A stretch of 64,000 nt of DNA from Folioceros fuciformis (Eukaryota; Anthocerotophyta; Anthocerotopsida; Anthocerotales): positions 997,971 through 1,061,970 of the forward strand of contig JBNGIO010006379.1 of NCBI GenBank assembly GCA_049999805.1. Reading direction: 5' to 3'. This document shows, piece after piece, positions 24,139 through 35,777 of this stretch. Every line of letters begins with the position of its first letter. Positions within the stretch are counted from its first letter, which is position 1. The notes below the pieces were generated by a model. The model saw only the letters and a program-made list of their open reading frames with translations, was not told the origin of the DNA and did not search any database. A program made the position numbers and the translations under genes.

Positions 24139-24311
24139 TTTATTGGAGATGTTGTTATTACTTATCTTCCTCATGACTTTGTTGTTATCTAAAATCTTTT
24201 ATTGTAGATGTGATTGTTACTCATCTTCCTCGTGACTTTGCTGTTATCTAAAAGTCTTTTATTGTAGATGTGGTTATTACTAATCTTTCTCGGGACTTTG
24301 TTGTTATCTAG
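24139..24311. repeat. Tandem repeat, about 60-bp unit, three copies
   Basis: Three copies of a unit containing TATTG(G/T)AGATGT, TTACT(T/C)ATCTTCCTC and GACTTTG(T/C)TGTTATCTA. Mismatch level is low to moderate. Confidence 0.75.
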
Positions 24312-25065
24312 AGCTTGCTTCTATAACCCTCCTCGTAATATTGTAAGTGAGTACACTATCTACAACTTGTTAGGTGGGCGGTCAAGGAATAGTATGCTGT
24401 AATAAAGCTTTTTAAGTACTCACCTATGTCATAGGGGCATGGCTTCATTCCCCTCATCATGGAGATTATTGGGAAGATTGAACAATCGTGAAGATTATTG
24501 GAAAGATTGAACAATCGGTAGAAAGCTATGCATGGCCCAACAGAACTTGAGTTGAAGTAAATGTTAATTATACAGGCACGGCTAGTTATGAGGTGCAAAT
24601 TTGTAGAGGAGTTGCCAAAATTAAATAGAATAGTGATTAAAAGGGCATGGATAGTTATGAAATATAAATAGGTAGAATGACATACGAGAGGATCGACATT
24701 TTATAGTAACGTAGGGAGGATAAGGAGATTTCTCGAGGAGAACTTCAACCAATCTCATTACTTACGAGAAAAGCTCGAGCAAGGTGAAGAAGATCAACGT
24801 AATTGACAACCTCCCTAAAGTAAATTAGCAGCAAATTGGAAGTTGACACTTAGGCTTGACCTTTTCCGTGGCCGAGGTGGCTTAGAAAGGATTAAGGGTG
24901 GCCTGGAAAGGATTAAGGGTGGCCCATATCTTTTTTCAACTTCTACATTATAGAATGCTATCATTAGCTAATCCAGTCGTAGAAAGATAGTAATTATATG
25001 TCTATGGCCCCATGGTTGAGGTTACCAAGCTAGTGACAACTCTTTGCTAATAAGCTTCCTTTGGT

Positions 25066-25570
25066 CCACTGTTAGCATCCCTTCACAGTCAAGATTACAA
25101 TATGGTGTTTCTTCCAAGCATGTTTCCCAAATGCCGATCAATAGGATGACTTGTTGAAAGCCGTTGAGGAGGAATTTTGGAGGATGTGCCTAGTCAATGC
25201 ACTCCACAAGAACTAGCATTTGTTTTTTTGATGTGATTACACTTAAGCAATTTGGATGGAGATCAAGAGAAGCACCTGTTTTATCGGTGTGATTGCAATT
25301 AAGCAATTTGGATGGGGTCGAGAGATGGCTACAAAGTCTCTTTTCAACAACTAATATTGTGGTCATGGAGCATGCAGCCTTGTTTAGCCGAAATGAAGCA
25401 TCAGGCAAGCCGTTGTTTAAAAGTGAGTTGTGGAGCTCCAACCTCTATAGTTTATGGTTGAATTGGAAAGTAATGGCTTATAGAGGGAAAGCACTATTGT
25501 CCATCAAGGCCATGTTGTGGAGTATTTGGACTAGTACTCACCTTCTAACAGTTGCAAAAGGTTTGTGACT
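25066..25570 (+). mobile_element. LINE (non-LTR) relic, zinc-binding RVT region
   Basis: The frame near 25090 reads VKITIWCFFQACFPNADQ, then a stop. About 250 bp on, the frame contains MEHAALFSRNEASGKPLF. Both segments align with the minus-strand relic at 51294-51860 (VRMTVWCLFQACLPNADR and EQSALFGLDATSGKALL). In plants this pattern belongs to the zf-RVT region at the end of LINE reverse transcriptases. Stops and frame changes show decay. The rest of the element was not recognised. Confidence 0.6.
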
Positions 25571-26000
25571 GGCTACTCCCTAGAAGTTTAAGCAAAAGGA
25601 TTGGAGGCTTGCTAGTCTTCTAAAGCGAGGGATAGATTTTTTGTGGAACCACTCAATGCATGTGGAGAGGTTAGTCTTCTCCGCTGTCCTCACATCTTCT
25701 AGGAAGGAGGTAAGGGGCGAGTAGACTAGTCTTCTTTCTTACTTTATAGAGGGGGTCTTGGTTTGGTCACATAACTTGGGCTTTATGCTCTCTTTTGATG
25801 TACTCTTCTAGTAGCACTATGCTGTCATAATCTGACTTTTCTCTTGCCAAAAAAACATTTTGTAGTAAGAAGTAGGAAGATCAATCTTTTGACAACTTGC
25901 AAGGAGGAAACGAACCTATGGAGGGCAAGAATGCAACTATTTTGGTTACTTTAGAAGGAGGTTAGTGTAGCTACGAGGGCATGATGCAAGATAGCTGCCA

Positions 26001-27079
26001 ATGTCGCAACAATGTCCCATTAAAAAGACTTCTGGACGTAATGAATTTGTTCCAACAAAACCCATAACATGTAGGTAGCCGCCGACTCTATGTACCCGGG
26101 TTGTGTATGTCATCTAAAAATGCAAGGTGGAGTCGTCGGCTGTCGTGTTGAACCACAAGACGCAACTCAAGCACATAATAGGCTGCTCGAGTATGGAAAT
26201 ATAGTACATGGGAAGCAGCTCCGAGCCGACGTGGGAACAGCACCCGTGGTCGCCATGTGGCGAGGAGTTGCAGCGGGAGGGTAGAATGTTTTGTTCCTTG
26301 CGTCCTCAAAAACGTCGCTAATAAGGCATGTGACGAGTGTGCACCGACGTGCGGGCGGCGACGTGGAACGGAACAGACCAGGATGAGCAGCGAAAGGGAG
26401 GGGGAAACGATGTGAGTGAAGTGAGGCCGAGACCGTGGCCGTCGTCTGGGACCGTCGGGGTCGAGGCCTGTAGCCGGGCCCACTCCCAACGGCCGGGTGC
26501 AGCTCGGAAAGAAACGGAGAGCGGTACCGCTATCTTTTACCAGGCTTCACACCTCCCTGGGGCTCCAGCGGGAAGCGCGAGACAGAAAGAAAGGGAATGA
26601 AAAGATGGATGAACATTCCTGGGGCAACGGGCCTGCCAGGCCGGAGCGCCAGGGAGCGGGAATGGTTTGAAATGCATCTTCCATCTTCCTGCTTGCCGTG
26701 ACACTGTGTTGCCCGTCTCTTGATCCGCTTCTCACTCCCACACACGCTCTGCCTCTGTTCACCCTCGCATGCTCCCGGCCCGGACCGTTTGGAGCGATTC
26801 TCGGAGCTGCCCCAAATCGGGCCGCAGGGGTTGCTGGATCCATCGCCCCGCTTGCCCCACTCCCTGCGAACTGCGCTCCCCGCCTCTGCTCGCCTGCCTG
26901 CTCCCGTGCACCCCGCCCAGTCTGCGCCTGCGTGCTGCGCCCTGCGTTCTGGAAGCGGCGGATCTGGAGGCGGGAGCTGGACGGGATGCGATGCTGTGCT
27001 GGATCTAGGAGATCGAGGAAGCCCGAGCCCCAGGTGGTGAAGTAGCAGAGCAAGATTCAAGACGAGTTTAGGTTCACTC
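26001..27079. promoter_or_regulatory. GC-rich upstream region and leader of the kinesin-5 gene
   Basis: Composition returns to GC-rich from about 26100. Long stop-poor frames here on both strands (for example minus 26530-27663) run antisense through known kinesin exons and are effects of GC content, not genes. Confidence 0.45.
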
Positions 27080-30000
27080 ATGTCCGAGGGGCTGGTCCGG
27101 CGGGGGGAAGACGTGGAGCTGTTCCCAGGTCCGACCAGGACCATGGCCAGTCGGTTTGACACCAAGGAGAAGGACAGGGGTGTCAATGTGCAGGTGCTGC
27201 TGCGATGCAGGTGGGGGACCGTTCTGCGCCTTGCCTTGCTCCTCGCGTTTGTTCCGCCTGCTTCGCTGTTTTGCCTCATTCGCTGGTTCCGGTGACATAA
27301 TGCAGGCCATTCAATGAGGAGGAGATCAGGGCCAATGCTCCCCAGGTCATTTCTTGCTATGAGCAGAAGAGGGAGGTCACCGTGTGCCAGAACATCGCAA
27401 GCAAGCAGATTGATAGGACATTCACTTTTGACAAGGTATAGTTTCATTCCCTGACCTGTAACGGTGTCGGGGGGACGGAGCCTCCCACGCATTTGCTTAT
27501 TATTTCCGCTGGACCTTGTCAATATCTGCTCAGGCTTTTGCCGCCAATTTGTCGTCTCACATTTGTTTGGCACATTCCAGGTTTTCGGGCCCAATTCGTT
27601 GCAAAAGGACCTGTTTGACCAAGCCGTGGTGCCAATCGTGAACGAAGTGCTGGAAGGATTCAATTGTACTATATTCGCTTATGGCCAGACAGGCACCGGA
27701 AAGACGTACACTATGGAAGGCGCGGGTCGGAAAGCTAAGGTGACTCTTGAGCTTGTGCAGTCCCCTTGCTCTGAATGGCTTTGCTGTGTTCCCTTGAGCA
27801 TCTAGTGCATCTTGATGCCACTGCTCCTCTCTGTCCAAGTTACGTAGCGTTCGTTGTTGTGCAATGGCGTGACTCATGTGTGCTCTGTGTTCCCCAGCAA
27901 GGGGAGCTCCCAGTGGACGCTGGTGTTATTCCAAGATCTGTTCAGCAGATTTTCGACACTCTAGAAAGCCAGAATGCTGAGTACAGTGTCAAAGTCACGT
28001 TTCTAGAGCTATACAACGAGGAGATAACGGACTTGCTCGCACCTGAAGAGTTCTCCAAAGTTCTGGATGACAAGCAGAAGAAGCCACTCGCCCTGATGGA
28101 AGACGGGAAAGGTGGTGTGCTTGTCAGGGGCTTAGAGGAAGAGATTGTCACCAGTGCGAATGAGATCTACAGCCTCCTGGATCGGGGATCAGCAAAGCGG
28201 CGTACAGCAGAGACACTGCTCAACAAACAATCTAGGTAAAGACCACAGCGTAAATGCAGCTGATACAAACCATGACTGTGCTCGCCATTGCTTCTCATCA
28301 ACCGCGTTGCTGCAGTCGCTCTCATTCCATATTCTCCATCACCATCCATATCAAGGAAGCAACACCAGAAGGCGAAGAGCTCATCAAGTGTGGGAAACTC
28401 AATCTGGTGGACCTGGCAGGCTCAGAGAACATCTCTCGATCGGGTGCTAGGGAGGTGGGCAGTCAATTTGTCTCTTCGAGTCGGTGCATCTTGCCAAACT
28501 GTCTGGTTACATCTAAGTTATACATCGGTTCTTTTGATAGGGTCGGGCAAGGGAAGCAGGGGAGATCAATAAGAGCCTTCTGACACTTGGTCGTGTCATT
28601 ACAGCACTTGTTGAGCATCTGGGCCATATTCCCTACAGGTCGGCCATCCTGCAAGGCTGCATATTCCGTTTATCTGCCCCTGCTTTGTGCTCATAAAGTG
28701 GGTTGTCCCTTTCTCAGGGACAGTAAGCTGACAAGACTTTTACGAGACTCTCTTGGAGGGAGGACCAAAACTTGTATCATTGCGACCGTGTCACCCTCTG
28801 TTCACTGTTTGGATGAGACTTTGAGCACGCTAGACTATGCACATCGGGCAAAGAACATCAGGAATAAACCAGAGGTACAGGAGTGGTTCATTCGTATGGA
28901 CTTGTGTTTCTGTGCTCAATTTTCCAATGGAGGATGCTGTTCTCTAAACACCGTTGTATTGCAGGTGAACCAAAAGATGATGAAATCGGCTCTCATCAAG
29001 GATTTGTACGGGGAGATTGAACGGCTCAAATCAGGTTATTTCTGAGGTTCTTGCTGTCCTCCCCGTAGGGATGGCTCTCCAGTCCGGGAGCTCAAACTTG
29101 CGCTGCTGACCTGCAGAGGTCTTCGCTGCCCGTGAGAAGAATGGAATCTATATGCCCCGAGAACGATTTCTTCAAGATGAAGCTGATAAAAAGGTAAATT
29201 CTAAGCGTGTGATTTCATCAGGAGGAATTTGCCTTCCAATCGACAGCTGCACAGGCCTGTGTCTTAAACTGTTGATTCCACAGGCTATGACAGAGAAAAT
29301 CGAGCAGTTGGAATTTGAGCTAGATTCAAGGGACAAGGTTAGTGCAACGGATGTCCGGAGTAGTGTGGGTTCATTGAAGTTTGTTAAAGCCACAGGGTTC
29401 ATTGAAGTTTGATGTATTCGCAGCAACTGGATGAAACCCAAGACCTTCTGGATAATCAGAGGAAGATCTGTGGAGAACTGACTTCAAAGCTGGAAGCAAC
29501 CCAGGTACATCATTCATGTGACATGCATTGGATGTGATCTGCAGTCCCATACTTGCCTCCTTCTTGTGTCAAAGAACACAGCCCTGATGTAGCTGCTCTA
29601 CCAGAGAACCTTGGAGCAAACTCAGGATGCTCTTCTTGAGGCTAAAGACTGCATCAAACAAGCCCAGTACTCTATCAAAGCTCGGGATTTTGTCATTGTA
29701 AATCATCAGCGTTCAGGTGCGTTTACGTTGCATCTGCACCGGCACGCTGCTCTGAAGATGCGGTCAATTGCTCATTGCTCCAGTTTGTTTTCTTTGCAGA
29801 AAATGTGCTTGTCGATCAGGCGGCACGCATCCGCTCCGAGTTGGACGCTACTGCCCAGGATGTGGCTGCCTTATTTGCAAAGCTTGGTAATCTACCTCTG
29901 GTGAAACTCCAATCTGCAATGCTTCAGTGCTTGACGGTTCCCTCCTGTGCTTCAATCTCGTCGTCGTCGAAGGCTGACCCACTTCTACATTCTTTGCAGG

Positions 30001-32305
30001 ACGCAAAGAGAAAGTCGAATCTGGGAACCGTCAAGTTTTGCAGAACTTTCAATCTGCCTTGTCTGCGCATGTGGACGCCCTCCGGTCAACTATAGTTGGT
30101 TCCGTAACCCAGCAGCAGGAGTATCTTAGGAGCATGGAGGAGCAGGTGCAATCAATTTTGGCCCACAAGGATCAGGTACTGCAAGGTGTAATTTGCGTTC
30201 AACTGTTGTCCGAAGTTGCAGAACAGAGTGACCGACCTGTCCGCATCTATCTGTCACTGTAGACTGCAGAAGAGTTACGGGAAAAGTTGAAGGCTATGAG
30301 GTCAACATACTTGTCTCAATTGGGTGTAGTCCACGGTGTCGTCAACAGTCATGCGACACTTTCCAGTAAAACCTTCGAAAAACTGGATTCTTTAGTTTCC
30401 TCTAACGCCTCTGCTCTCGAAAAGGTGTGTAGAATTGATTCCATTTTTGCTCGCTAATGGAGTTCAACGTCTCCTTGCCATGGCCTCACACTCTCAACGA
30501 CTCTGCAGCTGTTGGTAGAAGCAATGGCGGAGGCGGAGGTTCTTTTGAAGGGTCTGCAGGCAGCCCTTGTCGAGCAACAGCAGGAGGTTGCTTTGTTTGC
30601 TCAACAGCAGCGTGAGGTTTGTTTCATTTTCAAACTCCCTGAAGCTATCGTCAGTTAGTCTAGGTGTTAGACTCAGCCGGGTGGAGCATGTCTTCATTTT
30701 GAATTTGAACGTCCGTCAGGCTGCCCACAAAAGTCTGGAGGCAACAAGGTCCATTTCTGCAGTGATAGTGAGCTCGGTTGAGGACCTTGAGAAAAGAGCT
30801 TCAGAATTGAGTACCCACATCGATGAAAGTCAGGCAGACCATGATCAAAGGCTTGCAGAGCTGGCGGAATCTTATGATGTAAGCTCCTCCTGTACACTGA
30901 TTTTTTGCCCCCCTTTCCTTTCCGATCATCCCCCTCACGAAGGTCTGAGAACTGTATTGAATTTGCAGAATCAGGCACGGCAAGAACATGACTACTTGCT
31001 GGCTGGTATCACTGAGCTGCTTATCTCCTCCAAAACCAGGCAGACAGATGTGGTGAGTAACGACCGTCACTGCTGGTGTAGCGACGCATGGTATCTCGTT
31101 GCCTTGTGGGCTAAGTACCTCTTTGACAGGTACAAAAGCGGGTTGGTTCTTTGAGGCAACATGCGGAACAGGCGGCGAAAGAGTATAATGGACGATTGCT
31201 GGACATGCGAAATGTGGCATCTGGTGCACACAGTCGAATGGACGCCCACACAAAGGCAGCAGAGGATGCAGCTGAGGAAACAGCTGCTATGCTGACGACA
31301 AGACATGGTCGAATGGAAGATCTTCTTCAGCGGTGGTGAGAGTTGTTCGACGTTTCCATCGACTGCTCTTGCATCGTAACCACATGAGGAATCTTTGACG
31401 CGACATAAGTCATGCAATTGCAGCGTCTTGGATGCGACAACTGCTGAAGTACAGTGGACATCCATCCAAGGATGTGTCGCAGAGCTGGAAAAGAACCATG
31501 TACCTGAAGTGGCAGCTGTTGTAAGGTATGTATGCTTGCAGCTTTCTAGCCGAGTGAAAAAATATTTATCTTTGGCAGTCATTGACAAGACCCATGTTGG
31601 TCAAACAGGAACGGCCTAGGTGGGAACGAGGTTCTAGTCAGCCGATTTGACGCAGTCAATGCATCAACACAACTTCAAGTTGATACGAGTCATGCGCATA
31701 TTGGTGATTTCATTGGAGGTACGCTCCTGTCCCGGTGTGTGTGTGGTGGACATGTGTTCTTGACCCAAGTTATGTTCTGGCGAATAACGTTATCCTTACG
31801 ACGGTTGGCAGCTACCTGTGATCTGGAGCATGTATCAACTGCAAGGTTGCATACAGCCATTGCAGCCCAGTCAAATGCTGCATCTCATCTCCAAAGTTTG
31901 CACGACAATAGCTTGGACGAGATCCGGGGTCAAACAAGCTACTATCTGGTGGAGTCGTACAAGGTACTTGCAGACAAAACGGGTTCTTTTCAATACGTTA
32001 CCTAGTTGTTCTGCGGCTTGTGACAAAGTAACTGTTTACTTACTGTGATTTTGAATCAGGATGACTTGCCCACGTGTACCACTCCGTCGAAGAGATCCAT
32101 TGTGATTCCCAGTCAAGCAGCTATCGATGAATTACGCACACCAAGCATCGAGAGCCTTCTCCAGGAGTTCCGGGAGAGGAATGTGCCTCCCCAACTGGAA
32201 AGGGCTGATCCCGAAAATGCCACCAGTCGGGAGGTAAAGAGCTACCTGTCTGCTGAGAACTCGGTGGTGAGAGAGTCTCGCGTTCCTCTTACTCTTTTGA
32301 ATTGA
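27080..32305 (+). CDS. Kinesin-5 (BimC/Eg5 type) mitotic motor
   Basis: Motor exons are exact: 27080-27210, 27306-27435, 27581-27739, 27898-28235, 28316-28454, 28541-28638, 28718-28874, 28965-29034. They carry the P-loop GQTGTGKT near residue 121, switch I in LNKQSSRSHS, switch II in LVDLAGSEN and the neck after [19 protein letters not shown]. At least a dozen more short exons encode coiled coil and tail, ending with [19 protein letters not shown] and [12 protein letters not shown], the plant kinesin-5 BimC-box region. The protein is roughly 1,000 residues. It forms bipolar tetramers that slide antiparallel microtubules in the spindle and phragmoplast. ATGs at 27080 and 27143 are both in frame; the second ([10 protein letters not shown]) is nearer the usual plant start. 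The last frame ends at TGA 32303-32305; a final splice cannot be excluded. It converges on the F-box gene, 272 bp away. Confidence 0.93.
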
Positions 32306-32577
32306 CTGATTTGTCAATCGACTACAGTACTATATTAGCCGGATGTAGGAAGATACATAATGACGACTTTGTTTTACCCGGCTCTGCGCGTTTCTGTTGT
32401 GTCCAGACAAGTATTATTGTCTGTCGGACATTTGAGTTCAGAGCGGGCTGTAAATTATAGCATGATTTGCGCTTTGAAAGTGAACCCCAGCAGGAGAGTG
32501 GGTTTGTACTACACACTTACTTACATGTTCTTTTCGCTTGCTGCAAGTGCTTGTGTATTCTCGTCTCGAGTCTAGCT

Positions 32578-33857
32578 TCAAGCACAAAGCGCATGGCAAC
32601 TAAGGATAACGTCGTCAACCGACCAGGGGGCTGAATTGTCCGCGGCCAACAACGAAGTCCTCCACCTCGTTTCCGACGCATTACAGTGGGCAATACCGAC
32701 AGTGAAATTGCCCAAAACAAGTCCCAAATAGTTTCCTAAATCAACCAGGGAGCGCAGGCTCTTGTTGAGTGCGCAGTCGTAGAGGGGCCGCCAGGAGTCG
32801 GTATCCGTTTCATATACCGAGAGGCCCGCCAGATTTTGGCCGTCAGGTACAGGCCACAAGAGCTGCTGGTCGCGGACCACGAAGGGATCGAAATGTTTCC
32901 ACTGCTCAAACAAGTTCGAGGAGACGGTGTCCCACTCCCACCGTTCAGCACAGAAGCGATGCGTTCGGACGGGCCCCGACGTTCCAGGATCGGGGACACT
33001 GTGGCAAGGAACGAAGAGATGATGGCCGAGGGCCACCGCGGGACGAGGCCTTATCGAGCCCCAAGCTTCTCTCCCCTCTGCCAACGCAGGAGCATCGCTC
33101 CATAGATCATCTCCGACGTCGTAGCATTCCATGGCCAAATGCTCCGAGACTCCACCAGATCCACAGTCTCGCTCACCTCCGAGAACGTACAGCCTATCAT
33201 TGACCACGGCTGCCATGAAGTCCGCTCTAGCATGTCGCATCGGGGCAGCGTTGCCCCACTTACCGCTGCCGGGATCGTACACCGCCACGGAGTCGAGCGG
33301 CACGCCGTCCGCGCGCCCCCCGCACACCACCAGCTTCCCCTTAACGACTTGCGCCTGCAGCTGAGCCGCCCGGGACAGAGGCGAAGGCAAAGGTGCCGCC
33401 GGCATCCACTTCCTTGCCTGCGGATCAAACGCCCGCAGCGCTATGCTGGCAGAGTAGGAATCAGGGTAGGAGACATGGTTCCTGCTCACCAGCGCGTAAA
33501 TCCAAGGCTCAGCTAGCCCCGTCTCGGCTCGAGCTCGGGAGAAGTAGGCGCTTTCCAGCGCGCTCTTCCACACCTTGCACACTGCTCGCATTTGGCCATG
33601 AAAGCGGCGTGGCACGCACAACAAGCACAGCAATGCAACGTCTTCGGGCAGGCCTGGGATCAACATTGCCCAGCCGGATGTAGCTACCACTCGAAGCTCA
33701 GGGCGCAGGTACTGGAAATTGGGATGGATGCCTGCCCTAGTCAAATGCGGCGCATTCTGCTTGATCTCACTGGCGCCACAACATCGCGCCGCAGAGAGAT
33801 CTTTCGGGCGACCAAATTTGTAGCCGAGAGGTAGCCGCCGTTCACGGCATTCAACAT
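32578..33857 (-). CDS. F-box/kelch-repeat protein (At1g30090-like)
   Basis: I model two exons, 33771-33857 and 32578-33711, split by a 59-bp GTGAGA...TTTCCAG intron, giving 406 residues from the ATG at 33857 (MLNAVNGG). Without this intron the long frame has no upstream ATG before residue 70 of that frame; splicing adds RRDVVAP|YLRPELR in phase. The F-box begins at LIPGLPEDVALLCLL (about residues 46-90), followed by kelch motifs with GG pairs (VVCGGRADG, LYVLGGERD) to the end. F-box/kelch proteins bind SKP1 in SCF ubiquitin ligases and use the kelch propeller to hold a target. The target is not predictable. The closest recalled architecture is the plant LIPGLPDDVALNCLLRVP group. Confidence 0.85.
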
Positions 33858-34902
33858 GGTCGCCATCTTCCACGTGATTTGCAGTTCAGCAGATACGTAC
33901 ATCGTTTTCTGCTTTCACCCGTGATAGACTTGACCGCAGTTTGCACTCCAGCACAATGGCTTTCCGCTTTCGCCTATCATGGACTGGATTGTGTGTTGTG
34001 TCAAACACGATGCCGACACGGCACTAAGAGACGGGGTCCACCATCCGGACACCCAAGCGGGCCACTGCCTGGTGCTTCATGCACCTTTAGCCGAAAATTG
34101 CTTGAGACACCTGTCTGAAAACCTCGAGGCAGAAAATCGCACTATGTACAGTATGGATGCTTTTCCCCTCGGGGAAATGAAGCACATCCTTTTCCGGAAG
34201 CTGGCCGTGGCATTATGTGGACTGCTCCACTTCACAGACATGTTTACGAGGCTACAGGCTACAACCCCATCCACACGAAGTCCTGGCTGTACCCTGCACA
34301 CATAAAGCAAGTCCCGGAAGCCTGTGAGTACTCACACTGACACATTTGTGTGCCTACCTGCAAGCACAGGGCCAAGTTATCAGATCAGTGACGCCAAGCT
34401 GTGTGTGTCAAGCTGCCATGTATTTTTTCACTAAGTCGTGTTCCGAAGAAGACTCTGAGAGCATCCTAGAGACGGATACACTTTGCGTTTATGTTGTCAA
34501 ACTGTTTATACGGCCAAGTCCGCGTCACGACATCCTTGTTCTCTGATATGTGTTCCTGCAGTGGCTCCCCCTTCTCCAAGCCCGTAGGATCCACACTTGC
34601 CCTTGCCTGCTGGAGGCATACAAACGTCCACAGAATGGGGTGCAGCAAAGCACCTTGGTCTACGCTTCGTGCAGCCTGCGAGCTGGCACTCGCTGCATAC
34701 ATGTCCACGAAAGAACTACACAGAAACAAAGCAGGCTAAATACCACTAGTCTGGCAAGCACATCAGCATGCATCTGCTCTCCAGTTCCCGAGGCTGCATC
34801 TCTTGTCCGGGCCTATAGCTGCCACAAACGCAGGGCCATCTGGCTCCACAGTTGACCTGTGCGTTCCATGACACGTCTATGGCCTGGTTAGCATGTCCCA
34901 CC
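33858..34902. other. Spacer upstream of F-box gene, no supported gene
   Basis: About 1 kb with moderate GC and short ORFs on both strands (for example plus 33979-34305 and minus 34077-34310). None shows family resemblance or a convincing exon chain. It must include the F-box promoter and the 3' UTR of the next putative gene. Confidence 0.4.
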
Positions 34903-35777
34903 TTAACATCGGCAAGAGCTCATGGAAGACGACGTGAAGGCATCTGGTTCAGGAACCCCGGGGGGAACATCCATCGCTTTTTCCAACCTGACACGCATGA
35001 CAGGCTCGAAAAAATGGGGTTGCACGAGTATGTGTCCGCCTCGTACCACTACAGCGCGAAGACTGCGGCCCAGAGGCAGATCTTTCTTAAGTTATCCCCA
35101 CACTCCTTCAGGATGTGTCAACACAACAAGACAGTCGGCCCGAGCCAGCTTCACCTCTTCCAAGTTCAACAATGGTGCCAGCCTACCAGTCACTCAACTT
35201 GGCCTCGGCAAAGAACTCTATCAGAGTGAGATCGGCCAGGCATACGAAACAGGACGACGCAGGAGTGAACACCCTGACAGGCCCTGCCTGACCTACACAG
35301 GTCAGCTCGGGGCGAACCGAGCGCAACTCTTTGGCCGGCTCAAATTGTTGAACGGGAACAACTACTGTTGGACTGCCTGCGCGATCAGCACGAGTAGGAG
35401 CCGGGACAAGAAAGCATAGTCTTCAATGCTCGAGCAACCCCCGCACCGTGTCGATGTTGCACTTTTCCCGATGGCATGGATCTCCACAGGCGTCCCCTGT
35501 TCCAAATCCTTGAATTGCAGAACTCCCTCACAAGCATCAAAGGGGACGCCGGCAGGGGGCTGGCGATTGTGGAACAAACTCCAAACCCTGCCCGGAATGT
35601 CGAGCATGCCATTCGAATCCAGAACAGAGCTTTCCACGGCTGACTGCCTCCACGCTGACAAAGGCCAGGGAACCATCCTCGATTCCAGAAAGGGCGAATG
35701 CGTCCTCCCATGCCCCATTCCATCCTCAGACGATGCGGAACATTCACCACGCAGCCATTGGTTAAACCATTAACCAC
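34903..35777 (-). CDS. Putative multi-exon gene, product not recognised
   Basis: Several exon-like segments line up on the minus strand. The first is a frame through about 35450-35640 with LDIPGRVWSLFHNRQPP and GVLQFKDLEQGTPVEIHA. Next is a segment after a CGCGCAG acceptor near 35381 reading SPTVVVPVQQFEPAKELRS. Then comes one near 35130-35200 with LEEVKLARADCLVVLTHPEG, and a last one near 34905-34985 with LEKAMDVPPGVPEPDAF ending in TAA at 34903-34905. Each has plausible GT-AG borders, but I could not close every junction in phase and the start is uncertain. The ordered, protein-like segments suggest a real gene or a young pseudogene. I do not recognise the family. Confidence 0.35.

Larger units (their letters stand above)
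19440..26000. other. AT-rich repeat island
   Basis: Composition changes sharply just upstream of the DZIP1-like gene, from GC-rich to AT-rich. This 6.5-kb stretch has no intact gene. It holds the decayed copia element, minisatellites, a LINE relic and an assembly gap, listed separately. The parts not listed show only stop-riddled AT-rich sequence. Confidence 0.7.

Noticed and set aside
26530-27663. 377-residue minus-strand ORF
   Set aside because: It runs antisense through kinesin-5 exons 1-3 and introns; stop-free because of high GC. No family resemblance.
33139-33516. Plus ORFs of 77-125 residues
   Set aside because: Antisense to kelch repeats of the F-box gene.
34922-35419. 165-residue plus ORF starting MEDDVKASG
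   Set aside because: Overlaps better exon-like segments on the minus strand and contains no recognisable motif; kept out, although the strand choice here is not certain.
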